DNA of 18,909 nucleotides, taken from NCBI GenBank assembly GCA_041648755.1, contig JBAZOJ010000040.1, positions 1 to 18,909 on the forward strand, read 5' to 3'. This document shows, one piece after another, positions 8,267 through 14,839 of this stretch. A program made the position numbers and the translations under genes. The notes below the pieces were generated by a model that searched no databases, had not been told where the DNA came from, and worked only from the letters and a program-made list of their open reading frames with translations. This DNA is from JBAZOJ01 sp041648755 (GTDB lineage: Bacteria; Planctomycetota; B143-G9). Each line of letters begins with the position of its first letter. Position 1 is the stretch's first letter.

Positions 8267-9640
8267 TTACTTGAGCAGAATCCTCTGCTGTTTCCCGTTC
8301 GTGCCGCAATGGCTTACGTACGAGAAAGCAATCGCCTTTTTCGAATTCGCGGGAATGGTCAGCTTTGTCTCGGTAGTACGGAAGTCGAACAGTGTGGTCG
8401 CCACATCGGCGGTCAGTTCCACATCGCCACCCCAGATACGCCGTAGCTCAAACGCTATCGGTTTGCCGCGGTAGTTCCGAATTCCGTCTGTCCAGGACTG
8501 TAGCTCGTCCCAGCCGTCGACGTACTCGTTCCGTGCATCTGCGCGGAAGTGGAAGTTGATCCGGTTGGTGTTCGACTTAACGGGCTCGTAGACCACAAGG
8601 TCGTCGGTGCCGAGGTTGATCTCGATGGGGGCCTTGATGGGGACGTACTCTACGCGCTGCTGGCCAAGGAAGGACAGGCCATCCCGGCCGTTGTCGCGGT
8701 ACAGGCGGATGAGGCCGTCCGGCAGCGGGCTGTCGCCGAGGCTGTGCTCGGAATCGTTTTTCCAGATGTAGAAGCGGACCGGCCGGGGGCCGTACTGGTA
8801 GTCGCGCATGCGATAGACGATGTCGAAGGACACATTATCCGCGGTAACGGCTTCCATCTTCTTGGATTCGCCGTTCTTAACCGTCTCGGTGCCTGCTACG
8901 GTGAACATGAAGTACTCGCTGAGGCCTTCCTTGATGATCTCGGGCTTTCCGGTTGCAGCGGGAGCACCACTGGGCGCCATTGTCATCGGGGCGGAGGGAG
9001 AAGGTTTTCCCAGCGTCCCTCGCGCTACATCGTTCCTGAGCTTTCTCCACTCGGCAGACTTCTCGGGAGGCACTGTCATTCCGCGAGCGCGCGCCAGGTC
9101 AGCAATCTTCTCGACGAGGTTGATGGTACCGACGACGAGACGGATGCTGGAGTTATCGTAGTCTTCGCCGGAGGAATTTGACACTCTGACGTGACCGCGG
9201 AACTTCATTCTGGTCTCATCCGGATCGGCGATTCCAACGTAGTCCATAGCCCACGTGAGCCCGCTGGTGAAGTAGCTCACTTCCATCCTGACCTGGCCCT
9301 CGAACTTCGATTCGATGCTCCAGATCAGATGCTGAGGCTTCAGGCCGGGGAACATTGTGTCAACGACCTCGATATCGGATTGGTGTTCAAGCACGCGGAT
9401 CTCAACGCTGGTGGGGTCTATCAGTGTGTTGGCCCAACTGAACTGCAGGCGGTTGGAACCCAGTTTCACTGTGATGAACCGCGTCTCCTTGACAAGCGTA
9501 ATGTCCTCGGAGTTGTAGATGGTTATCTGGACGCCCTCGCGGCTTGGCAGTGTGACGAGGTCGATGTTCTCGGCCAGCAACGCTTTGGCTGTCGGCAGGA
9601 TGGCTGCGAGGACGAGCAAGGCAAAGACTGCCCTTTTCAC
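8267..9640 (-). CDS. Exported DUF4139-type paralogue 2
   Basis: An exported protein of 457 residues from the chosen start, function unknown. I place the start at GTG 9640 (MKRAVFALLVLAAILPTAKA) because this gives a signal peptide matching the paralogues and has GGTGGAG six bases upstream. The longer frame from GTG 9655 would add five residues and overlap the previous stop. The constant halves are as in the neighbours. The linker (about 190-233 from the chosen start) is rich in Pro, Ala, Ser and Met (SAPMTMAPSGAPAATG). The N-terminal half shows small differences (VLEHQSDIEVV, WSIESK). The 3' third shares an exact 68-base run with the next gene. Confidence 0.9.
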   Translation of the reverse strand: MKRAVFALLVLAAILPTAKALLAENIDLVTLPSREGVQITIYNSEDITLVKETRFITVKLGSNRLQFSWANTLIDPTSVEIRVLEHQSDIEVVDTMFPGLKPQHLIWSIESKFEGQVRMEVSYFTSGLTWAMDYVGIADPDETRMKFRGHVRVSNSSGEDYDNSSIRLVVGTINLVEKIADLARARGMTVPPEKSAEWRKLRNDVARGTLGKPSPSAPMTMAPSGAPAATGKPEIIKEGLSEYFMFTVAGTETVKNGESKKMEAVTADNVSFDIVYRMRDYQYGPRPVRFYIWKNDSEHSLGDSPLPDGLIRLYRDNGRDGLSFLGQQRVEYVPIKAPIEINLGTDDLVVYEPVKSNTNRINFHFRADARNEYVDGWDELQSWTDGIRNYRGKPIAFELRRIWGGDVELTADVATTLFDFRTTETKLTIPANSKKAIAFSYVSHCGTNGKQQRILLK

Positions 9641-9654
9641 GGCTATCTCCACCA

Positions 9655-10932
9655 CTACCAGAGGTTCTTGATGGTGAAGTGGAAGCGGACGATCTTCTTT
9701 TCGACCTTCTTGTCCTTGTCGGTGGGCGCGGCTGCAAGGTCAACGCTGAGGATGGGGTTAACCCCGCCCTTCTCGATGTCGATGCGGATCTCTTCCGAGG
9801 TCGTCTTGCCCTTTTCCCACTCAACATCGCCGTGCAGCGAGCCGAAGTACTCGGCCGCGAGGTTGTTCATATGTTCTTGAATGCGCAGTGTGGCGGCCTT
9901 GGGCTTGAAGTTCTCGATCTCGTACTTGATGATGATTTCCTGGTTGTACAGGTTGCCACGGACATTGCTGCGCACGTTCGACTCGATTGTGCGGGTGCAG
10001 ACGATGTCGCGAGCCTCACCGAGGTAGATCTTCATTTCGCCGTCAAGCGGGACCAGGCCGGATACGTCTTCGCCGAGGAACGCTTCGCCGCCCTTGCCGT
10101 CTTCTATGAAGATGCGGACCTTGCCGGGCTGCAGGGGGAATACGCCCATAGCGTTCTTGGCGTCATTGATGAGCTTGTAGTGCATCAGTATCTTGGAAGC
10201 GAAGGGCTTGTCGGCACTGAGCGCGCCGTTGGCGTACCAGTCCATAGTGAAGGTCTTCTCCACGGGCACGTTGTCGAAGCGGCGCAGCAGCATCTTGATT
10301 TCCTGCTGGTTGTCGATGACCTTCGTAAAGGCCTCGCCAAACCCCGCCCAAATGCCGGAGTTGCCGAAGTTCTCGCCGGAATAGTTGCGAATCTGCATGT
10401 AGTTGATGAGGCTCAGCTTGGTCTCTTCCTTGTCGGCCAGAGCCCGGTAGCTGAAGTACCTGTCGAAGTTGGAGATGAGGTAGCTTACGCGAACCTTCAC
10501 GGCGCAGGCGCGGGCGGCAAAGACTTCCCACACGAGCGCGTTCTCGTTTGGCGGATAGGCGACGTTGATGACGCCTATTTCGTCAACTTCGGTCTTGTCG
10601 TTGATCTTGACCTTCTTGATCGCCACGAACTTGTCGCCTTCCCGTATCGAGATGGGGCGGAACTGGATGGAGTCCTTGTCCACGTTCGTGTTGGACCAAC
10701 TGAAGTCTATGGCGTTGTTGCCGATTTCAGGCGAGGACTTCAGCAGCGGGACTATCCGCTCCTCCTCGACCAGCGTGAACGCGCCGTTGTCGAGTTGAAC
10801 ATCCACCCGATCGCGGGCTGGCAGCGCGGCGAGCTTGATTCTCGCAACAGCCATTGGCCTGTTTGCGGCGAAGCCCAGCAGCAGCAACAGCAGCAGTGCC
10901 GGTACAGTCGCTCTGATTAGTGTTCGGTTCAT
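9655..10932 (-). CDS. Exported divergent DUF4139-type paralogue 1 (first gene of array)
   Basis: A 425-residue exported protein and the first gene of the leftward operon. It is a distant relative of the four downstream genes. Residues 1-30 form a signal peptide or anchor (run of leucines at 13-19). LAALPARDRVDVQLDNGAFTL and IDFSWSNTNVDKDSIQFR correspond to LVTLPSREGVQLTIYNSEDITL and LQFSWANTLIDPTSVEIR of the others, and PGKVRIFIEDG, AFLGEDVSGLVP, IYLGEARDIVCTR to the C-terminal block. It lacks the long variable linker and its C-terminus ends in a charged Lys-rich segment before FHFTIKNLW. A perfect AGGAGGT site (10937-10943) lies just before the ATG. I infer a partner of the other four. Confidence 0.88.
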   Translation of the reverse strand: MNRTLIRATVPALLLLLLLGFAANRPMAVARIKLAALPARDRVDVQLDNGAFTLVEEERIVPLLKSSPEIGNNAIDFSWSNTNVDKDSIQFRPISIREGDKFVAIKKVKINDKTEVDEIGVINVAYPPNENALVWEVFAARACAVKVRVSYLISNFDRYFSYRALADKEETKLSLINYMQIRNYSGENFGNSGIWAGFGEAFTKVIDNQQEIKMLLRRFDNVPVEKTFTMDWYANGALSADKPFASKILMHYKLINDAKNAMGVFPLQPGKVRIFIEDGKGGEAFLGEDVSGLVPLDGEMKIYLGEARDIVCTRTIESNVRSNVRGNLYNQEIIIKYEIENFKPKAATLRIQEHMNNLAAEYFGSLHGDVEWEKGKTTSEEIRIDIEKGGVNPILSVDLAAAPTDKDKKVEKKIVRFHFTIKNLW

Positions 10933-10952
10933 ATCTACCTCCTCGTTTCTGG

Positions 10953-10974
10953 ATTAACGATTCTGCATTAACGA
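10953..10974. promoter_or_regulatory. Direct repeat ATTAACGA x2 upstream of the array
   Basis: ATTAACGA occurs at 10953-10960 and again at 10967-10974, 14 bases apart, directly upstream of the ribosome-binding site of the first array gene. Such paired sites can bind a regulator, or one could overlap the operon's unidentified -10 region. I found no clean -35/-10 pair for the operon. Confidence 0.35.
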
Positions 10975-11011
10975 CGGACTCCACGGATGAAAGTGACGGA
11001 ATCTCGCGGCA

Positions 11012-11059
11012 ACAGGGGCGCAAAGCCCCTGTACAACTGGCTTGAACCCCGCAAAGGGG
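11012..11059. repeat. Two successive hairpins with identical GCAAA loops
   Basis: ACAGGGGC (11012-11019) and GCCCCTGT (11025-11032) pair around GCAAA. Fifteen bases on, CCCC (11047-11050) and GGGG (11056-11059) pair around GCAAA again. A third inverted repeat, GCAAGC/GCTTGC, follows near 11069-11086 and overlaps the -35 box of the peptidase promoter. The stretch looks like a small palindromic repeat element in the divergent spacer. Confidence 0.5.
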
Positions 11060-11082
11060 TGTGGATAGCAAGCACGGCCTGC

Positions 11083-11111
11083 TTGCCGCGTTCCGAAGCA
11101 ACCAGTATACT
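11083..11111 (+). promoter_or_regulatory. Sigma-70-type promoter for the M28 peptidase
   Basis: TTGCCG (11083-11088), a 17-base spacer, and TATACT (11106-11111) make a good vegetative promoter. Transcription would begin about 11117-11119, just before the ATG at 11122. The promoter lies inside the longest open frame (from 10987), which argues against that upstream start and suggests a nearly leaderless mRNA. Confidence 0.6.
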
Positions 11112-11121
11112 CACGGCACCG

Positions 11122-12201
11122 ATGAAGGAAAGTGCAATCAAAGATCAAGCGACCGAATCGCATGAAGACCGCTCTTACCTGGCGCGGATGAAGCGTAAGC
11201 CCGGCATGGGTTGCCTGCCGAAACTCGGCATCGCCGCCGGAGTCGTTATCATTATCTGCATCGCCATCTACATCTACTGCTTTTCGATGCCCGGAAGCAG
11301 TTTCAGCGGGGTAGCACCCACCATGACTGCAGGCCGGATCGAACTTCGTAACCGGCTCGAATCTCACGTGCGAGCCCTTTCGCAGACCATCGGCCCGCGC
11401 CTGAAGGGATATACCGACACGCTGCAGCCAGCGGAGGACTACGTTGCGGGCGCTTTCGCGCTGGCCGGATACAAGGTAAGTCGGCAGGAGTTCAGTGCCC
11501 GCGGAGCAACATACCGCAATCTGGTTGCGGAGTTGCCCGGCGTTGGCCAGGGCGGGGAGATTATTGTAATCGGAGCGCATTACGACTCCACCGGGGATAC
11601 CCCGGGCGCGGATGATAACGCATCAGGGGTCGCGGGATTGATCGAGCTTGCGCGGTTGCTGCGCGAGAACAAACTTGAAAGGACCATACGCTTCGTCGCC
11701 TTCTCCAATGAAGAGCCTCCGTTCTTCATGACCCCCGGTATGGGCAGTTTTGTCTATGCAAAACAATGCCGTCTGGCAAACGAGAAGGTTTCCGCGATGC
11801 TCTCGCTCGAGTGCATCGGGTACTACAGCGACGAGGGCGGTTCGCAAAGATACCCCTTCCCGCTGAGCGCGATCTATCCGGACAGAGGCAATTTCCTGGC
11901 CTTTGTGGGCGACTTGGGCACACGGTCATTGGTCAGGGATTGCGTGCGATACTTCCGCGAGAGATCTGAGTTACCGTCCGATGGCGGAGTGCTGCCGGGG
12001 AGCGCGGCCGGGGTGTTGTGGTCAGACCATTGGTCGTTCCGGCAGGTGGATTATCCCGCGATAATGGCCACGGACACGGCCTTCTTCCGCAACCGTGCGT
12101 ATCACACGGACGAAGACACGCCTGACCGGCTGGACTATCTACGTATGGCGCTGGCGGTGGAAGGGCTCGCGGAGGTGGCGAGGAGGCTCGCGCAGAATTG
12201 A
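11122..12201 (+). CDS. Membrane-anchored M28-family zinc metallopeptidase
   Basis: An aminopeptidase-like M28 enzyme of 359 residues from the chosen ATG. The N-terminus is polar, followed by one membrane segment (about residues 35-55, GIAAGVVIIICIAIYIYCF), so the catalytic part should be outside the cytoplasm. Two-zinc site residues are visible: H153 and D165 in GAHYDSTGDTPGADDN, the Glu pair 197/198 in SNEEP, E230 in LSLECIGY (Asp or Glu in the family), and H328 in YHTDEDTPD. The frame is open from 10987, but that region contains a promoter and hairpins. ATG 11122 has no clear Shine-Dalgarno, and ATG 11188 (MKRKPGMG) is an alternative. It is divergent from the five-gene array. Substrate is unknown. 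Confidence 0.85.
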   Translation: MKESAIKDQATESHEDRSYLARMKRKPGMGCLPKLGIAAGVVIIICIAIYIYCFSMPGSSFSGVAPTMTAGRIELRNRLESHVRALSQTIGPRLKGYTDTLQPAEDYVAGAFALAGYKVSRQEFSARGATYRNLVAELPGVGQGGEIIVIGAHYDSTGDTPGADDNASGVAGLIELARLLRENKLERTIRFVAFSNEEPPFFMTPGMGSFVYAKQCRLANEKVSAMLSLECIGYYSDEGGSQRYPFPLSAIYPDRGNFLAFVGDLGTRSLVRDCVRYFRERSELPSDGGVLPGSAAGVLWSDHWSFRQVDYPAIMATDTAFFRNRAYHTDEDTPDRLDYLRMALAVEGLAEVARRLAQN

Positions 12202-12234
12202 TGACCCTCCTTCGCCGCGCCTACTGAGGGCGAG

Positions 12235-12340
12235 ATGCGGATTGATGATTGATGAATGAGAATCGGGCCAAAGGCCGAGGGCCGGAGGCTGGAGGAAAGA
12301 AAGGAGATTCTAACATCGATGTACAGGATGAAGAGGATAG
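12235..12340. repeat. Dispersed composite repeat, copy after the peptidase gene
   Basis: This unit has a heptad-like start (GCGGATTGATGATTGATG), a GAATCGGGCC/GGCCGAGGGCC purine-rich part, GGAAAGAAAGGAGATTC, then the core ACATCGATGT + ACAGGATGAAGAGGAT (12313-12338). The same order of parts recurs at 18474-18567, and its second half at 12434-12496. Confidence 0.75.
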
Positions 12341-12360
12341 GAGAACAGCAGATAGAGCCT

Positions 12361-12405
12361 TGCGAGGCCCTCTCAACCAAGACATTTTACATCGATTCTC
12401 AGGAT
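12361..12405. repeat. Dispersed repeat, second copy of core
   Basis: TGCGAGGCCCT, a short spacer, TTTTACATCGAT, then TCTCAGGATAGC. The same arrangement, with TGCGAGGCCCTTCGA, appears at 12580-12632 and 14596-14649. It is followed by GATAGCAGCC as in the 12609 copy. Confidence 0.65.
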
Positions 12406-12433
12406 AGCATGATAGCAGCCGAGCTGCATGGGC

Positions 12434-12496
12434 TGTAGACCGGGGGTCGGAGGGAAGAAAGGAGATTCTTACATCGATATTCAGGATGAAGAGGAG
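12434..12496. repeat. Dispersed repeat, third copy of core
   Basis: GGGGGTCGGAGGGAAGAAAG, GAGATTCTT, then ACATCGATATTCAGGATGAA and GAGGAG (core 12471-12496). Nearly identical to the unit at 18520-18565. Confidence 0.7.
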
Positions 12497-12522
12497 CGAA
12501 GCGGAGAATTGCTGCATTCTCA

Positions 12523-12546
12523 CGCGGAGGCGCGGAGACGCGGAGG
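12523..12546. repeat. Octanucleotide tandem repeat (CGCGGAGN)x3
   Basis: CGCGGAGG, CGCGGAGA and CGCGGAGG stand in tandem. I recall similar text (CGCAGAGACGCAGAG) as intergenic boilerplate in unrelated environmental bacteria; that comparison is from memory. Confidence 0.6.
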
Positions 12547-12579
12547 GAAGAGAGAACCAAGAGGTCTAACCGCAGAGCC

Positions 12580-12632
12580 ATGCGAGGCCCTTCGAACCTG
12601 GAGATTTTACATCGATGTACAGGATAGCAGCC
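12580..12632. repeat. Dispersed repeat, fourth copy of core
   Basis: TGCGAGGCCCTTCGAACC, GGAGATTTT, then ACATCGATGTACAGGAT (12609-12625) and AGCAGCC. Same module as 12361-12405. Confidence 0.65.
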
Positions 12633-12676
12633 AGAGAGCCGGTAGGCTGTGAGCAAAGCCGAACGGAGAACTTCTT

Positions 12677-12708
12677 TACCACGGCATACACGAAGACACG
12701 GAAGAAGA
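12677..12708. repeat. CACGAAGACACGGAAG-type intergenic repeat
   Basis: ACCACGGCATACACGAAG followed by ACACGGAAGAAG, an imperfect 8-9-base periodic text of the kind often seen between genes in environmental genomes (from memory). It lies just downstream of the AbiEii stop. Together with the units above it fills the 525-base gap from 12202 to 12726, which otherwise shows no gene. Confidence 0.45.
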
Positions 12709-12726
12709 CCAGAAGACAGATGGTTA

Positions 12727-13599
12727 TTACGACTGATCGAGAAGGCTCTCAATCTGCGGTCGAAGTTCACCGATAACGGTTTCGTATGGTGGCAAGCCCG
12801 GCACGAGTGGACCGAGCCACTGAACCCACGTCTTCTCGACATAGACAAGCATAGTCTCTTGGAAGAAATCCTCCGGACCACGGAATGTGACTTTCCGAAG
12901 CGCGCACTTTTCACGCAGGAACGTTGGGAAACCCTCCAAGTTCATTTTGAGCTTGTAAGCAGCCAGTATGCGCCAAAGGTCGTAGTAGTCGCGTGCTCGC
13001 GACCGGCTCCATCCGCGCTCTTGGAGCATTCCGACGTGCTGCAGAATGGCGCGCAGTTTCTCCGCGATAACCTCCTCCAGTGCGTAAACGCGGACTTGCG
13101 CGTCGAGAAGCTCGCCGTAGCCGTGGATGATCGAGCGTCTCGGCGTAGGTTTGAGCACTTTCTCATCCATCGAGACCTCAACCATCACGCGCGTATGCGC
13201 CTCCCTCTGCCAGGGAAACCGGGCACGAATTGAGAAAGCTTCCTGCCCTCCCGGATGGGGGTTCTTTTCCGTGTATCGTTCGCAGGCTATTTGCACATTT
13301 GCATACTCGTCCAACAGCCGCGCTGCGGTTCGGCAGGCTTCGATCATTGAGTCTTCCAACGCTTGTCCGGCGGGCACATCTCTTGTCCCGGAGAAGTCCA
13401 AGTCTTCCGAGAACCGGTAGTCACCGAACCAGCACTTCTTTAGCGAACTCCCGCCCTTGAAGACGAGCCCATCGCCAAGCGATGGCACTCGGACTATGCC
13501 AGCAAGAATCCACGAGAGGAGATAGTCCCTTTCGAGGATTTCCCAAGGGATCCCGTACTGCTTTCTTGCCTCTTCCAGACGCATGCGTAGAGGTTTCAC
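12727..13599 (-). CDS. AbiEii-family nucleotidyltransferase toxin
   Basis: Toxin of a type IV toxin-antitoxin pair, 290 residues. AbiEii proteins are nucleotidyltransferase-fold enzymes, and related toxins modify tRNA 3' ends; AbiE systems give abortive phage defence and stabilise DNA. Visible motifs: KGGSSLKK (residues 48-55) with EDLDF (D66, D68) as the metal-binding acidic pair, E141 in VMVEVSMD, LEEVIAEKLRA (174-184), and RARDYYDLW (201-209). The start is GTG 13599, which overlaps the antitoxin stop as GTGA and has GGAAAGG seven bases upstream; ATG 13584 is an alternative, and the longer frame to 13650 has no such support. All catalytic-looking residues are present, so it is probably active. 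Dispersed repeats follow its 3' end. Confidence 0.85.
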   Translation of the reverse strand: MKPLRMRLEEARKQYGIPWEILERDYLLSWILAGIVRVPSLGDGLVFKGGSSLKKCWFGDYRFSEDLDFSGTRDVPAGQALEDSMIEACRTAARLLDEYANVQIACERYTEKNPHPGGQEAFSIRARFPWQREAHTRVMVEVSMDEKVLKPTPRRSIIHGYGELLDAQVRVYALEEVIAEKLRAILQHVGMLQERGWSRSRARDYYDLWRILAAYKLKMNLEGFPTFLREKCALRKVTFRGPEDFFQETMLVYVEKTWVQWLGPLVPGLPPYETVIGELRPQIESLLDQS

Positions 13600-14435
13600 A
13601 AGAGGACCTTTCCGGGAAGGTTCTCCTGTATCATCCAGCGGCGATTGCACGGGCCAGCACGCTGGCTTGATGGATCGAGAGGCCGGTAACCTCTGATCGG
13701 CGCATGTAGAAGCGGGAGGATAAGGTCTGAGTCAATGCCCTGATTTTCGAGCACCCACCCAAGCCGCTTGATGGTTGCGGTATCGAGCCTGAGGGCATAG
13801 CTGATGATTTCACTTAGAAGCAGATGATCGCTTGCTGTTTGAAATGCATGAAGCACTTCGGAAAAGTCTCCACAAAACTGAGGTCTCATCAGCCCGTCAA
13901 GCAGAGTTCGCGCCGGGTTGGTCATTGTCACACGAGCGTCACCCACCCAGACCTCTTCCGTTCCGAAGAATCGATCGGGCTTGACTTGGATGAATTGGTA
14001 AATAGCCTCGCCGATCACATATCCGCCCCCTTCCGACTTGGCTTTCTTGCCTCGCGCACGGGGAATCCGCGCTTCTGTAGTCGTCAGGACGAAAACTCTC
14101 CTTGGTATTTGCTCCGTCAAGCCATTGTAGTGCAGAGCAGACCAATGACTGATCGCGGCAGGATGGACGAGAACCATGGCGATCTCAAACTCGTGAGCGA
14201 CAGGTACGCCTGGAATTGCGGATGCCAAGGAGTAGAAGCCACGCCGTAGCGGAACAATCCATCCGTTGCGGTGTAGATGGTGGAGAGCTTCCAGAAGGTA
14301 CGGCTTCTTGATACCAGCACGCGCGCTCAGATCCCGCGCCTGTTCCGTGGAAAAGACCCGGTTTCCCTCAGCGGCCAAAAGGCGAACAAGCTCTACACCG
14401 ACAGAGGACTTCTTGAGCTTTCGTGTTGCATTCAT
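13596..14435 (-). CDS. AbiEi-family antitoxin / autorepressor
   Basis: Antitoxin of 279 residues. AbiEi proteins have an N-terminal winged-helix domain that represses their own promoter and a C-terminal domain needed for antitoxicity. Here the winged-helix region is about residues 8-70 (GVELVRLLAAEGNRVFST, GIKKPYLLEALHHLHRNGWI, RRGFYSL), and the C-terminal part includes AISHWSALHYNGLTEQ and TMTNPARTLLDGL, both typical of the family. The start is ATG 14435 because GGAGG lies seven bases upstream; the frame continues to 14516 but that extension contains the promoter. It precedes and overlaps the toxin gene by four bases, the standard antitoxin-first order. Confidence 0.85.
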   Translation of the reverse strand: MNATRKLKKSSVGVELVRLLAAEGNRVFSTEQARDLSARAGIKKPYLLEALHHLHRNGWIVPLRRGFYSLASAIPGVPVAHEFEIAMVLVHPAAISHWSALHYNGLTEQIPRRVFVLTTTEARIPRARGKKAKSEGGGYVIGEAIYQFIQVKPDRFFGTEEVWVGDARVTMTNPARTLLDGLMRPQFCGDFSEVLHAFQTASDHLLLSEIISYALRLDTATIKRLGWVLENQGIDSDLILPLLHAPIRGYRPLDPSSQRAGPCNRRWMIQENLPGKVLL

Positions 14436-14487
14436 TGGAGAACCTCCAAGTTTTGCCGGTTCACTTCTACCACGTTCGTCATTAGCC

Positions 14488-14516
14488 ATTATAGCGCAAT
14501 ACTTGGATAGTGTCAA
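14488..14516 (-). promoter_or_regulatory. Perfect-consensus sigma-70 promoter of abiEi-abiEii
   Basis: On the minus strand TTGACA (14516-14511), exactly 17 bases, then TATAAT (14493-14488). All 12 consensus positions match. The predicted mRNA start is about 14481, leaving a leader of roughly 45 bases with GGAGG before ATG 14435. An imperfect inverted pair (ATTGCGC and GGCTAAT) flanks the -10 box and could be part of an AbiEi operator. Confidence 0.88.
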
Positions 14517-14595
14517 AGGAACGGCTGTCGCAAGCTATTGCCCGGGAAGTGCCCACAACATCTGGAGGTCCACAGATGGCAGGAAATGACTGGGT

Positions 14596-14768
14596 TGCGA
14601 GGCCCTTCGAGCGAAGTACCCTAACATCGATTTTCAGGATGAAGAGGATAGGAGAAGATGTCTGATTTCGTTCGAAACAGGGGTCGGGACTGGATCGGAA
14701 AGCAGCTATCCTGATTATCCTGTGCATCCATGTTAAGAGTCTGAAGATTTCACATCGATGTACAGGCC
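14596..14768. repeat. Long dispersed repeat with an inverted core pair
   Basis: The unit starts with TGCGAGGCCCTTCGA, then ACATCGATTTTCAGGATGAA and GAGGAT (14624-14649), a middle part (GGGACTGGATCGGAAAGCAG), and two facing cores: ATCCTGTGCATCCATGT (14717-14733) and ACATCGATGTACAGG (14752-14766). The facing cores can pair at 13 of 15 positions around an 18-base loop. The part from 14624 is repeated at 18540-18687 with only scattered differences. No gene is seen between 14517 and 14839. Confidence 0.8.
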
Positions 14769-14839
14769 AGGATTTCCCGCTCGGTCGGCCATTCATCGGG
14801 GACTCCGATCATGGGACAGGCACATTGCGTCCTTGATCA

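Noticed and set aside
9679..10920. Long plus-strand ORF opposite paralogue 1, and similar ones at 4127-4990, 5763-6911, 6911-7642 and 8549-9181
   Set aside because: These are antisense shadows of the paralogues. The products are Val/Leu/Asp/Gly-rich and repetitive, and the minus-strand proteins have signal peptides, ribosome-binding sites and family motifs.
10987..11121. N-terminal extension of the M28 peptidase
   Set aside because: The stretch contains hairpins and a promoter, encodes a low-plausibility segment, and removing it leaves a normal short cytoplasmic tail before the membrane segment.
12135..12914. Small ORFs with repeated text such as FILYIDVRISF
   Set aside because: They come from reading the dispersed ACATCGAT repeat on the minus strand; similar products recur wherever the repeat occurs and carry no start signals.
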